A stretch of 64,000 bases of DNA from Takashimella koratensis (GCA_003116875.1 BCKT01000010.1:62001-126000), one strand, 5' to 3'. Positions 50,365-62,041 are shown, counted from the stretch's first letter. Translations and numbers: made by a program. The notes: generated by a model not told the origin, from the sequence alone.

Positions 50365-51638
50365 GCAAAGCTGCCAAGACGATCATGGGAAGAAACGCGC
50401 TCAACAGGCCGAAAAAAGCAGCTGCACGTGCCGCTAAGCTACGCAGGGAGCGCCAAATGCGTGAGGACATATCAGTAGCCAAATCAGTAGGCGCACCCAA
50501 TGTTTCATTCACCAGATCGGACGGTAGTACCACGACAATCAATCTCAGGTATTGACAGTCAAGATCGAGCCTCACTGTTAGATATGAAGCCCGAGGACTG
50601 CGGAAGTGATCCGAGCGGTACCGAGGTACTTGGAAGAAGGCCGAGAGCGATCCGAGCGGGGTGGTGCGGGGATACATAGACGACGCGCAAGCGGTTGAGG
50701 CCGAAGAGAGAGAGAGAGAGATAAGTAGCTGGTCTGTAGCGCCGAGTGATGGATCCCCATCCCTTTGAGAGATCCTAGCACTCACACATGACGGCGAGTA
50801 GGATTTTGCAAAAGAAGGGACAGTATGGGCGGTGTCGCTGAGACATTTGCCATCATACCGTAGAACGATAACAAATGCAGTGAAGGAAGGCAGATATACG
50901 TAACGAGAAGTTTATGAGGAGCTCGACCATGAGCAGCTTTCGATGAGCCAAGCCTTGAGGAGTATCACGATACGGAGTCAGGCGGAAATCAGATGAGAGA
51001 AGAGTGAGAGGAAGGTTTCGACGTGGTCCCATTGACAGCTCATGGTGGATGATGATATGAAGATGGTCTAGCACGTCATGGTTTTCATTAACAATTGAGC
51101 TCCTCTTATTCTGTTAAGCATGGAATAAAACCAGTACGGTGTTGGCAACTTTACATCCTTCGCTCGCTTGCACCACTGCTTTGCAGCTGGTACTGCTGAG
51201 TCTCACAGCCGATTCAGGCTGCTAAAGATGAAGCGTGCAGGCGTGGAACAAAAGCATTCGCATCAAAAAACATCTGCAGATCGACTTATTCACCTAATCT
51301 AGACGCCGTTCCTATCGTTCAATCTTGTTTTTTTCCCCGCCCTTACTCTCCGGCCACTTGCGCATCTTCGCACTGACTCTCTGGAACCCACACCTCTGCT
51401 CCAACTTCTGCGACGGCACATTTTTTCATTTGAATACTGAAGATATAGGTACATGCAAGGTATACAGTGACAGCATCTTTGTGCAAACGGATGATAGAAT
51501 AGTACAAGGGAAAGACATGAGCTCAGCTCCTTCAGATAGTCGCTCCTTTCACACATCAACGTCGAATGAGCTGATTACCCACCCCTAGATTATTCCCCCG
51601 AAAGATAACTGCCTGAACTCGACATTACCCATGACTGA
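50365..51638. other. intergenic region
   Basis: Has a short GA repeat at 50707-50720 and the block at 50723-50763 shared with the 3' flank of copy A. No other gene supported. Confidence 0.5.
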
Positions 51639-53239
51639 TCACCTCTTCGGCTCGATCGCCTTGGCCTCCCTTTGTCCAGCCCCTCCTGCAGCAATCCCAA
51701 ACATATCCACTGCCTGCGCCAATATCCTAACTTCCTCCTCTGGCCCTAGACCCACACTCTCCGAAGCACCTAGATGAAACCCCATCACGCTTGCTCTAAA
51801 CATATCCAGCTGATCTCTATACACCGTCATATGAGTTCTCACGCTCTCCACGCGTTCACTGATTATACTCATCTGGGAGATGGTACGTGTCATAGCATCG
51901 AGGTCGCGTCGGAGGACAGCGGATTTGCTTGGATCTCCACCGAGGAGGAAGTGCCGGACTCCGTCGACGGCGGGTTGCCACCCGGGTAGCCGGTCTTGTT
52001 CGGTACGGAGATCAGAGTGGATACGACGAGCGTGCATATCGATCGCGGCGCCGTTGGTCACGCCCATGAGAGCGAGGCGGCGCAGAGCGTCGGTTCGTTC
52101 ATGGAGAGCTCCAAGGGCGCGGTCGAGTTCTTGCAGCGTTCGATCGAGTCGACCACGGAGGATGGCCGAATCTTGGCCGCGGATAACGAGGGTGTTGGGT
52201 CGAGAGGCAGGTGAGAGGAGCTCGACGAGGCGTTTGAACTGAGGTCAGCGGGGAAAGAGGGGTAGACTCACGTCCATCTCGAGCCATTGAAATGCGCTGG
52301 TCGTCATGGATGTGATGAGCATGACTCCGTCCGAGATGTCGCGTGCGAGTAGGCCAAGCTGGGGTCAGCGAGTACAGGCTACGAACTTACGTCGTAGATC
52401 TTTTCAGAAAGAAAGTCCTTGTCCTCGACTGTCGAGCCAACGCGGATAGCCTGGCCAAGCTCGAGGATTCTGATATCAGCAGAGGTTGTACTTCAGGCTC
52501 ACTTGGAATAGTCGAGACCCTGGGCGAGCTCGTTGTTGGCGAGTAGGCTAACGCTTTTGTAGATATCCGTAGCACCGCGAACTTGTTCGGTGAGACCGAT
52601 AGCGACTCGAGCGACATCGAGATCGGGTTGAGATTGCCAGATGGAGTGGGCGATGGTTCCGTTTTGGGTGTACAGCGAGTGGCGACAGAGGGAGCCAGCG
52701 AGCATGCAGGTGGGGGTGGCGACCAGGCGGAGAGGGTAATGCAGGGATGATGAGAGGGAGAGCGTGGCGAGAAAGTCGGGTGGTTGAGGGAGGTTGAGAA
52801 GGGATGCGATGAGCTTGAGAGAGTACCACAGGAGGTAGGGACCTCGCCAGAGTAACAAGCAGACAGTAACGACGAGGATGATGGCAAGAATGACAGTGTT
52901 GACAACGTGATCGAGGAGTGGTCGTATCGGCATAAGCAATAGGCCTAAGGTATGAAGGAGATTGCGGCGGCGACGGGGAGGGGGAGGAGGCTCCATCGTT
53001 TGTTGTGGTCTGGGCTTGGGGCGAGGAGATGGGACAGGGGCGATACGAGGAGTCTTCTTCGGCGTTGTCGTCCGCTTGAGAACTTTGCCTTGTCTCCTCC
53101 GAGGACTTGCGGCTGATGCATGTGCCGAAGAGACCGAGCTCGACTCGTCGTGCCAGTGCTGGCTGTCGAGGGAGTCGGAGCGAGAGCTGGCCTTGGGCCG
53201 AGGTGTTGAGGGGCCAGCACGGTTGCTGTCGTCAGCCAT
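51639..53239 (-). CDS. unknown one-pass membrane protein
   Basis: Not recognised. Four exons (53239-52503, 52469-52391, 52358-52272, 52238-51639) give 500 aa. Residues 1-95 are Ser/Pro/Arg-rich (RRQGKVLKRTTTPKKTPR, PPPPPRRRRN). A strong TM helix follows (VVNTVILAIILVVTVCLLLW, about 112-131), then a helical domain to the end: GLTEQVRGATDIYKSVSLL, ELAQGLDYSKILELGQAI, DGVMLITSMTTSAFQWLEM, LRRDLDAMTRTISQMSIIS. The basic stretch before the TM helix favours a cytosolic N-terminus. All three introns are tiny: 52470-52502 (33 nt), 52359-52390 (32), 52239-52271 (33). Divergent from the lipase gene with 950 bp between starts. Confidence 0.75.
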
Positions 53240-54189
53240 GGCGGCGATGGGTTTGGGTGATGGATGTGTTGGATGACGATCGAAGACAAGACAGGATTGG
53301 AGGGAGATAAATTAAGCAAAGCGGGGCGCCTACCCAGGGTGGAGGTCGGAAGTAGGCTCGGGGTGGGCATGAGGCCAGTTAGGCGCGGGGGGGAGGGGGG
53401 GTGGTGGTTGTTTGTTTGTTGCCGTTTCGTCACAGGCACGGGACTACCGTACCGTGTGTTTGTACGCTGTGGGCGGGAGCACGATGGCAGCACGCACGTA
53501 CTCTTGTGAATCTCGACGAGGCAAAAGGGAAACCGCAGGGGAAGTCAAGGATGGGAGCATGGGCAGAGGACCAGGAGCGATGAGGAACGAGGGTCACAGG
53601 GATGGATTGACTTGCGCAGAGCAGCATGGAGCGAGGGAGCGAGGGAGCAATTAATCAGAGTGAGGAGCAACAGGCTCAATCCAGTGCGCTATCGGACGAT
53701 GATCGTGCTCCCAATCGAGCAACCGCAGGCAAGCCATGCAAACGTGGGAGATATATCAAGCTCAAGCTCGTTTCCACATTCCTCTCTTATCTTGATCCCT
53801 CCCACCTCGTTCATCGCACAACCCATCGTGACTACTGCCAACGTTACAGACCAACTGCAACCACGACTGCTCTTCATCGTACGAGCCATCGCTGATCTGC
53901 CTCAATTATCCCCTCGCCCCGTGAAAGGATCAACACAGGGGCCAAAACGCAAAGGAGACCTCGTCGACGACTGCAGCTCTACGTCGACCCAACCCCGGTC
54001 TCGTACGTTCAAGCACCGCTCGACCCCCATCTTCCCACCGCCGCTTGCACCATCGGTCCCCGTCCGAGCTGGTTGTTTGCATCTTGCTTTGGTCCAGACC
54101 CAGCCAGGCGCAAACACAATTTAGACCCAGGGCTCGCCCATCTGCCTCCGCTCTACCCCACCCTATCGACCCACTATTTTCACTTCACC
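53240..54189. other. divergent spacer
   Basis: Between the membrane-protein and lipase starts. A 170-codon plus-strand open frame (53612-54124) has no family motif and overlaps the C/T-rich lipase leader; not accepted. Confidence 0.5.
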
Positions 54190-56350
54190 ATGTCATCGTA
54201 CATACCCCAAGTCCTCGAAGTTACCAACTCGGTCACCAACACCGTCACCAGCACCATTCTCTCGCCCACGTCTCCTCGAGCCAAGCAGTCCCTCTCACCC
54301 AAACCCGGCGCACCGCTCTCCTTGGACCCGACCTTGGTTCCGGCAAAGTATATAGACGAAAAAACATCGCCACCTTCTTCCTCTTCTCCAATCATCTCCA
54401 CTCCCAACGACTCTGCTCACGCATCGTCCATCAACCCACACCCATATCGCGACCGCCCCGTCCCCCAACTCAACCTCTCGCGCGCACCTCCTTCTGGCCT
54501 CCTCGACGCGCCCGCACGAGCAGCAATGAACATGCCCAACGGCGCAACCGCGCTCGGCCAGGCTCGAGCCGTCCGTGGAGGCGAGGTTAAAACACCAGAG
54601 TACGAGATTGACGATGAGATCGGCAGGGAAGAGACACCGTTGTTATCCCCTACCCCACGATACGGTCGCCCAGCTTTGTCGCGTACTTCGTCGACTGGCT
54701 CCAACGCGTCGTCGCGTGGAGTCTTGCGCCGTATCTTCATCGATCGCGCGACCACCCCTTCTCAGCATTTAACCCGCCCGACCTTTCCCCCTCCTTCTCT
54801 CTCTACCTACTCGCCTATCCCGCACTCGCCATTGACAATCCGCGCGCGCGTCAACCTCGTCATCAACCAGACCATCTCCATCATCCTCTCCTCTTACTTT
54901 CTCACTTTCGTCGTACTGTGGGCAGTGACCGCGGAGATCTGCAAGGCGTTACCTCGTTGGGTCTGGCCGTCCAAGCCGCAAGACTTTCCCTGGGACGATG
55001 AAAAGTATTGGAAGAAGAACGGGGCAAAGGTGTCCAAGGAGCCGAGGGATTATGCGCGTCAGGTCGGGATGGATATCGAGAACCAGGAGGTTGAGACAGA
55101 CGACGGGTACTTGTTGCGGGTACACCGGGTTATCGACCCCGAGGCCAAGCCGAAATCCGACGGGAGGGGTGAGTGTGTGTTTGTTCGCGCTGACGAAAGG
55201 TGGCTTCCCCGTGCTCATTCTTCACGGCTTGTTCCAATCGTCCGGTTCCTTCGTCACGTCCGAGGAGCGATCACTCGCATTCTGGCTCGCGAAACATGGT
55301 GGGTACCAGGTGTACCTCGGCAATACTCGTGGAATCTTTAACATGGGTCATCGTCACTTCTCCCGCTCGGACCCGCGCTTCTGGGGTAGGTGATAGCTTG
55401 AATGACGCTGATTTTAGACTGGACCATTCGCGAGCTTGCAATGTACGACCTCCCTGCGATGGTGGACCACGTCTGCCGTGAGACGGGTTACGACAAGGTG
55501 GGACTTGGTTTGACTTTGCTAATCCTCAGATCGGATTCATCGGCCACTCCCAGGGCAACGGCCTCACGTTTATCTCCCTATCCCTCGGCATGTGCCCCAA
55601 CCTCGGCAAGAAGCTTTCCGTCTTCATCGCTCTCGCCCCGGCTGTATACGCAGGCCCACTCACCACCGGTTTCCCATTCACTACGCTGAACAAGATGGAA
55701 TGGGGGGTCTGGAAGCGGTTCTTTGGGGTACTCGATTTCATCCCTGTCATGCGATGGGCATACGACTATGCGCCCCCAACCCTCTTCGCCGCGCTGGGGT
55801 ACATCATGTTCGCCTTTCTCTTCTCCTGGACCGATACCAATTGGTGAGTGCGTTCACGACCCCGCTAACCCCAGGCTGCACCGACGCAAGACCAAGATGT
55901 TTAGGTTTACCCCGACCCCGGTATCATCCGCGAGTATCTTCTGGTGGTGCGGCAAGGGCGGGTTCGCCGATCGGAAATGTACCCTCGACGATACCCTGGA
56001 CAGGTGGTACGATGACCGTTTCCCGCCGCTGTCGATTTACCATGGTGGCCGTGACTACCTCGTTCTCTGCGAGCCCTTGCTCGAAAGGCTCAAGGAGAAG
56101 GAGAAGGACGTTAACGTTATAAAAGTGACAAAGCTGGATAAGAGCGAGGTGGGTGAAGATACAGGGTTGGAGCTGATAGTTAGCACTGCGACTTTTACTG
56201 GGCTGCAGAGGCCGTCGAATGGGCGTACATGTCGTTCTTGGGTGAGTCAGCTACCTTGATTTTTGGAATCGGAGAAGCTGACACCATTCAGATGACATTG
56301 AATCGACGCGACCCAGGTACCCCGAGGAACTCGCGACTGCCGCAGAGTAA
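54190..56350 (+). CDS. steryl ester hydrolase-like alpha/beta-hydrolase lipase
   Basis: Membrane-anchored acid-lipase family enzyme (Yeh1/Yeh2/Tgl1 group) that releases sterol from steryl esters. Seven exons (54190-55168, 55200-55385, 55418-55497, 55530-55843, 55875-56148, 56184-56241, 56292-56350) give 649 aa. A disordered N-terminus leads to a membrane helix (IILSSYFLTFVVLWAV), then the lipase lid/entry region (QVETDDGYLLRVHRV-like), oxyanion HGLFQSSGS, YLGNTRGIFNMGH, nucleophile Ser422 in GHSQGN, Asp580 in GGRDYLV and His612 in EHCDFYW. The triad is complete. A second hydrophobic stretch lies at FAALGYIMFAFLFSW. Four of six introns are 31-32 nt and the first ends in AAG rather than CAG. 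Confidence 0.88.
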
Positions 56351-57121
56351 ACCGGCCATGTCGCCGTTCGATCGTACTGAGGTACTTGGTTTCTGGGTGA
56401 GTCGGTCTTTTCGTTCAATTCGTTCAAGCGATCAAGAAGCTGATCCAGACCAGAGGACACGGGTTCGACTTGACCAATTTTTCTGAGGAGCTTGACTGTG
56501 GCACAGACGTCTCCTGGCACGCTCATTGTCGCCCTACCAATTTCATCTCAAAACTCTCGACCGCACAAGTCTGAACTTTTCGACCGTCTCATCTTTACAC
56601 GATACACAATAGACTTCTTTAGTAGCTTGTTGTCTTGCACCATTGTCTCCAGCGTTGTTAGCAAACCCTGTAGCGTTCTGTTCATCGGTGATGCATAGTG
56701 AGCCTTGGTGGCTTGTAGTGTAAATAATGGTTGGCGAATGAACTCGCTGCTGTTTGAGGCTATGTGCAATGGGGGAGGTGGTAGTGAGGAGATGATGATG
56801 TAACTACTCCTTAGTCTGCATGCTCGATGGAGTCGGTATTAGAAAGTCACGTCTTGGGTAGAGCACGTGACACACTTCCCACTGTTGGAACCCGCGGGCT
56901 GGCCGAGTCGTGAACGATGATGCAGAGTGAAAAGTTTCTTGGGGGTACGGGCAGAGGAATAGTTCCGTCTGCATCGTAGAGGTGTACTTCCGATACCCAC
57001 ACACCGCCGGTTTCACATAGTGTCCGCCGAGCGTTCACAGTGATCGGTGCATGCGAAACAAAAAAAGAACAAAAACAAAGAAAAACAACAAAAACAAAAA
57101 CAAAACAAAGAATCAAAACGT
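56351..57121. other. intergenic region
   Basis: 3' flank of the lipase gene and of the tRNA. An A-rich block at 57060-57120 lies on the tRNA 3' side. No gene seen. Confidence 0.5.
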
Positions 57122-57193
57122 TGCCCCGACTGAGAATCGAACTCAGATCTGTCGATTATGAGTCGATCGTACTAACCGTTATACTATCAGGGC
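57122..57193 (-). tRNA. tRNA-Met (CAT), elongator type
   Basis: 72 nt, no intron. Acceptor GCCCTGA/TCGGGGC with one T-G pair, discriminator A; D arm GTAT/GTAC with GG in the loop; anticodon loop CTCATAA with CAT anticodon; T arm CTGAG-TTCGATT-CTCAG. The first base pair of the anticodon stem is A-C, a mismatch. The loop matches yeast elongator tRNA-Met. A T4 Pol III stop signal follows on the minus strand at 57117-57114. Confidence 0.88.
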
Positions 57194-58344
57194 GGAGGTG
57201 TTTTTGGTAGCCAAACGGTTGCCTATATACAGTGCTTGAAAGAGAGGCAGGGAAGAGACTGTGTCAGTTGCACGGCAAGGCAACGTTCTTGTTGATTCTG
57301 TCGCTGTTATTGAGTATATTGACCAGCTTAAGGCCATCTGATTAATGATTCGGTGTGCCGTTGATTCAAATCGATGCTATTCCCAGGCCTATTGAAGCGA
57401 ATCCTTCATCACGCACCTGGTTATGTGTTCTCGATGAGCTGCTCCGATCGAACAGCACTGCCAGGGTCGCAGGAGCTGGAGTACCTGGCGGGATTGTTAC
57501 AGCTCAGCCCATGAAGCATGCATACTGTGTCAAACCCAAACTGATTGTCATATTCATAGGTCAACTCTTACGGCAACGTATTGGACAACGCACGCTCTCA
57601 CCGCCACACACTTAACTACACCCCATTTGCCTCTATTGGGTGACCAATATACAATATAGTACAGATTACAGATTCCCATGATACAGTACAAAGATTGACT
57701 CCAGCCACTCGCCCTGCCCTTCTTCGATTCGTTGCCTCTCCGCATCTCACTTCGCCGTCGTCTCACCGCTTTCGTTTTCCCTCTATCACCTCCTCCTCCG
57801 TTCGAGACCTGCAGGCGGACGGAGCCTGAGATTTCCACCAACCCTCATTGACGCAGCATCTCCCCCGTTACTCTCCCTCTCAGCCCTTTACTCGATCTTT
57901 TTGCTCAGATTCGTGTTCATGCAGTACCAAACCAAGCACCGAGACCATTGGCAGATCAAAAACTGTGTGCTTCGGCAGTTGTCGAGCTCATCCTGTCGTA
58001 CGTGGTCTCGTTTTGTTGCTCACAGTAAACGACGGCGAGAGATCAAATGGTCAATACACCCAAGGATGAAGGAGCACGTAAAAGGCAAACCGGCCAAGGG
58101 CACGGGCCGCTGTATCATGCCCGGCCATCAAGGAGCCATAGTGATGCCAGCGATTATCCGTTGCAGATTCGTGAATACTACAGCCATCAAGATGTGGAAG
58201 TGAAGCATGCTGGTCAGAGACACGAGGGTATCGGCTTTTCATTAGAGACAAGCTGGGTTTATCTTCGGATATGCAAGATGCAGAGTGGCATCTTGAGCGC
58301 TGTGTTCACTCTTGGCTTTGCGTGGAGTACGGCTCGGCGTGGCG
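57194..58344. other. intergenic region with open stretches
   Basis: No firm gene. A plus-strand frame open from 58047 to 58412 (including IREYYSHQDVEVKHAGQRHE) looks protein-like and could be an upstream exon of the next entry, but I cannot place the splice sites. Confidence 0.35.
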
Positions 58345-58692
58345 ATGATACTTTCGGCTCCGGAACGAGGCAGATGCCAATGTTTCGTCGTCGGCATTTG
58401 CCCTGGAGATGAGAAGGGAGAGAAATGGGTCTTCATTTGGGACGACGTGGCCCACGCGATGACTAATGCGACCAAAATCAAGTACGACAATGACGTGGTA
58501 CGAAGGGACCTGCTCACTGGCCAACAAGACGCTGTCAAGTTTCTCGAAGCCAAGTGCAACGTCACCAAGTTCTTCTGGGGCGGGTCGAGAGAGTTCGTGG
58601 ACGACGCACCCAAAGGTAATATGTGCCTGGAGTATTCGGTACGTGCCGCGCAGGAGATTTGCCGGCGCATCCAGAAGCATGAGGGGTTGTGA
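58345..58692 (+). CDS. small hypothetical protein
   Basis: Unrecognised, 115 codons from ATG 58345 to TGA 58690-58692: ICPGDEKGEKWVFIWDDVAH, YDNDVVRRDLLTGQQDAVKF, TKFFWGGSREFVDDAP, YSVRAAQEICRRIQKHEG. Composition is protein-like. Just after the stop, another frame carries RILEKCGLKEVARTT and an Ala/Lys tail ending KGASKGQ (to about 58848). The true C-terminus may therefore be longer, with one frameshift. Upstream exons are possible. Confidence 0.35.
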   Translation: MILSAPERGRCQCFVVGICPGDEKGEKWVFIWDDVAHAMTNATKIKYDNDVVRRDLLTGQQDAVKFLEAKCNVTKFFWGGSREFVDDAPKGNMCLEYSVRAAQEICRRIQKHEGL

Positions 58693-58769
58693 GCATGCGT
58701 ATACTCGAAAAATGCGGGCTGAAGGAGGTTGCGCGTACTACTCGATCGACCCTCCTAGATGAGCGAGCT

Positions 58770-58870
58770 CGGCAGGCGGCAGCGAAGGCGCCAGCGGAAG
58801 CGGCATCGAAGGCGGTGGCAGCGAAGGGAGCATCGAAGGGGCAGTAAAGGGGGCATCGAAGGGGGCAGCG
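58770..58870. repeat. degenerate GCATCGAAGG/GCAGCGAAGG repeat
   Basis: Repeated 10-14 bp units with GCATCGAAGG or GCAGCGAAGG cores, 5-6 imperfect copies, G-rich on the plus strand. Confidence 0.6.
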
Positions 58871-59618
58871 GACATGCATGGACAGTAGGTGGCGGGCGTT
58901 GGTGGGGACAACCAGTGAGGGGCATCAGGTATGTGGTAGGTGTAGGTGGGCGTGCCGAAAGATGAGAATCAGACCAAGCGACCAGGTTCAACACAGGGAA
59001 GAGAACTCCTGATAATTAATCAAGTCGTCACCTTAAGTGCATCCAAGAGCAGAACGAGTAGGATGGAAGCAAGCATTGCCGGGGATCACATGTGTAGCTT
59101 ACACGATGTATGTATACATGATCGTATGCGACGTTGAACTCTTCTGCCCAGTTCAGCGTGAGTTCTGAGTTCGTCTGATCGTACTTGATTAGTGTCATCT
59201 CATCGGTGTCTCGTTTTCTGCATCGTAAAATAATGTGCGATCGCAGTCAACGTCGCGATACCTGTTCCCTTCCGTACTCGTATGCATGGTATACCCCTCC
59301 GAGGCTCAAAGTAGTCGTAATGTAAGGAAGAAAAGTCATGATCGTCTCGTATTGGGGTATCTCGTCATCTCGCGTCCAAGTCACGTCCACGCTCTTCCCG
59401 CGCGATCCGGCTCGTGATCTATTTCGTCGTCAGCGCCAGAGCACGAGTGAGGATCACGCTCGTCGAGAAACCCAGAATCCTCCCGGTGCCCAGTGCAGAA
59501 TCCCACCTCAACCCCAGGCTGTCATCACTCTCACCCCATCCCGCCGATGCCTTCATTGACCAAGCAACGTATCAGCCCAAGTCACTCACCATCTCTCCTC
59601 CCATTCTACTCCAGACCC
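58871..59618. other. intergenic region downstream of centrin
   Basis: No supported gene. Short open stretches near 59235-59560 have no motif. Confidence 0.45.
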
Positions 59619-59983
59619 CTACTCTCCATCCAACATGATCGCGATAAACTCCTGCTCGTTAATCTCCCCGTCCTGGTCAAGATCAAACTCTTCAATCATC
59701 GCTTGCCTAAAGCCCACCATCAGCTCTGATCTCAACCCACCAAACCACAATACCAGGTCCCCGAACCTAGCACAACACGGTCTACTCACAGCTCTTCGTC
59801 TCCCAAGTTCTCGCCGAGCTCTTTAGCCACGCGCCGAAGGTTCTTGAGTGAGATTTTACCCGTGTGGTCGTCGTCAAACAAAGCGAATGCGCGCCGCAAC
59901 TCCTGCAATGGGTCTCTTGCCAGTATCCGTTCCGTCACTGCTCCATCAGCTTTAGCTCCCCCATCAACAGCTTTCCCATCTCT

Positions 59984-60018
<35 letters not shown>

Positions 60019-60327
60019 TACCTCCCTCCTAGACCATGACTCACTGATCTTCTCGAAATCCACCATACTCATAAGCCCATCCCCTGTCCGATCGTTCTCC
60101 CTCAACAACTTGAGTACCTCTGGTTTTCTCAGATCAAACCCTAGGGCACGCATCGCGACTTTGAGCTCATGGTAGTCGACATAACCGTCTTTATCAGTAT
60201 CGAAGAGCTCAAAGGCCTCGCGGATCTCGGAACGCTGTTCGTCGCTGAGTGCACGAGGGGCAGGGGCGGTGGATGAGGATGGGTTGGGGATAGGACGACG
60301 AGGTTTAGGTCGGTATGGGACGGACAT
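59619..60327 (-). CDS. CDC31: centrin (Cdc31-type EF-hand protein)
   Basis: Calcium-binding protein of the spindle pole body, also found with the mRNA export and nucleotide-excision repair machinery. Three exons (60327-60045, 59937-59790, 59706-59619) give 172 aa. A 25-residue Pro/Ser leader precedes four EF-hands: [12 protein letters not shown] at 43-54 (complete); a weaker second loop at 79-90 with Asp in position 12; [20 protein letters not shown] (third); and [12 protein letters not shown] (fourth). [12 protein letters not shown] and [19 protein letters not shown] are diagnostic of centrin rather than calmodulin. Intron 1 contains a GGGCGGT heptamer array. Confidence 0.92.
59984..60018 (-). 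repeat. heptamer array in centrin intron 1
   Basis: Five copies of CACCGCC on the plus strand, GGCGGTG on the coding strand, lying inside the intron 60044-59938. Fits a G-quadruplex pattern in the pre-mRNA. Confidence 0.8.
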
Positions 60328-60491
60328 GGTGTGGTGGTGGCAAAGAAAATCACGACGCGTCGGATATTACACGAATCGAGGCACGCAGAAGGGTAAAAGT
60401 AGGGATGCTCCGTAGTGATTCACATGCACGACGATATCATATGGCTCGATGCAGAACATAGGTACATACATTAAACACATCTATAAACCCT

Positions 60492-62041
60492 TTAGTCGAA
60501 AGTCATCTTGGCACCCGAAGACTGAACGATCCCACCGGTCCTGGCACCACCACCGCGGGGGGCACCGCGACCGCGACCTCCAAAGCCACCACGGCCACCG
60601 CCACGGCCACCACGGTCACCGCCGAACCCACCACGGTCACCGCCGAACCCACCACCGCGGCCGCCAAAGCCGCCACGGCCACCACCACCACGGCCACCGC
60701 CGCGCCCGCCGAAGCCACCACGCTGGGGACGATCACCGCCGTTGTTCTCGGGCTTGGGGCCAGCGTAGTCGATCCTGATTCGGCGGCCCAAGACCTCCTG
60801 CCCGTTGAGGGCGGTCAAGGCAGCGGTGGCCTCGTCGACGGTCGCAAACTGGACGTAACCAAAGCCCTTGGGGGCGCCGGTCTCACGGTCGGTAGGGAGA
60901 CGGACGGACTGGACGTCACCGTGCTCGCCGAACGTCTCGTAGATGGCGTCCTCGGTAGCGTCGAACGAGAGGGAGCCGATGAAGAGGGTCGAGGCGGGAG
61001 CGGACTGCTGGTCGTTGAAGACCTTGGCGCGCTTCTCGGCGTTGGGCTTGGAAGGCTGGGCGTAGTCGACCTTGATAGCGCGACCGTCGACCTCCTTGCC
61101 GTTGAGCTCGACAGCCTTGGCAGACGAAGCAAGGTCGGTGAACTCGACGTACCCGAAACCACGGGAACGGCCAGACTCGCGGTCGAGGACAACACGGGCA
61201 GAGACAATCTCACCGCACGACTCGAATTCAGAGTGGAGCCAGTCGTTGTCGACGTTCCACGACAGTTGACCGACAAAGACGTTGGTGGTCTCGCCGTTCT
61301 CACCGACAGCGGCCTCCTCGGTCTTGTTCTTCTTGGCCGGGGCGGCCTCCTCGTCATCGGCCTTGCGCTTGTTACCGTTGGCAGCGGGCTTGACCACCTC
61401 CTCCTCCTCCTCGTCATCGTCCTCGTCGTCATCGGAAGAGTCCTCATCGTCGTCCTCAGCCTGAACATCAGCTATAGCTCTTGACGATTCCGACACTCAG
61501 CCACTACTCACCTCGGCCTTGGCGGCGGGCTTCTCCTCCTCGTCATCCTCGCTGTCCTCCTCGCTGTCGTCGTCGGACGAGTCCTGGAGTCGTTAGCTAT
61601 AGTCACGACACGAGGAGATGTAGCAACATTGAACCCATTCACTCACATCGTCCTCCTCAGCAGCAGCCTTGGCGGCAGGCTTAGCCTCCTCCTCCTCCTC
61701 GTCAGACGAGTCCTCATCAGACGAGTCCTCCTCGCTGTCATCGCTGTCCTCCTCCTCGCTGCTGTCCTCCTCGGACTCGGGCTCGGGGGCGGGCGGGGGA
61801 GCGACGGCCTTGCTCTTCTTCGACTTCTTCTCCTCAACCTGGGTTCAAGGCGTCAGCTACAGCTCGATCGGACAACTCGATGACTTGATCAGACACCGAT
61901 GACATGAACACTCACGGGAGCGACGACGGGGGCGGTGGCGACCTTCTTGCCCTCCTTCTTGGACTTGGTCACTGCCTTGGCATCGGCGTTGGCCTTGGCG
62001 GCAGCGGCGGGGGGAGCCTGTGCTTTAGACGACTTGGCCAT
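60492..62041 (-). CDS. NSR1: nucleolin-like rRNA-processing protein (NSR1/Gar2 type)
   Basis: Nucleolar protein for pre-rRNA processing and 40S assembly. Four exons (62041-61916, 61838-61647, 61583-61512, 61460-60492) give 452 aa. Order of parts: Lys/Ala-rich N-terminus; long acidic Ser/Glu/Asp tracts spread over three exons; GNKRKADDEEAAPAKKNK as nuclear signal; RRM1 (NVFVGQLSWNVDNDWL, SRGFGYVEF); RRM2 (STLFIGSLSFDATEDAI, PKGFGYVQF); and a C-terminal RGG domain (GGFGGRGGGRGG). This is the classic Nsr1/Gar2/nucleolin plan with two RRMs as in yeast. Ends AKMTFD at TAA 60494-60492. Confidence 0.94.

Noticed and set aside
50343..50555. Overlapping 71-codon frame after copy C as a frameshifted extension
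   Set aside because: The stop of copy C falls at the same place as that of copy B relative to the conserved helix, so no frameshift is needed.
53612..54124. 170-codon plus-strand open frame upstream of the lipase
   Set aside because: Overlaps the C/T-rich leader of the lipase, no motif, other frames equally open.
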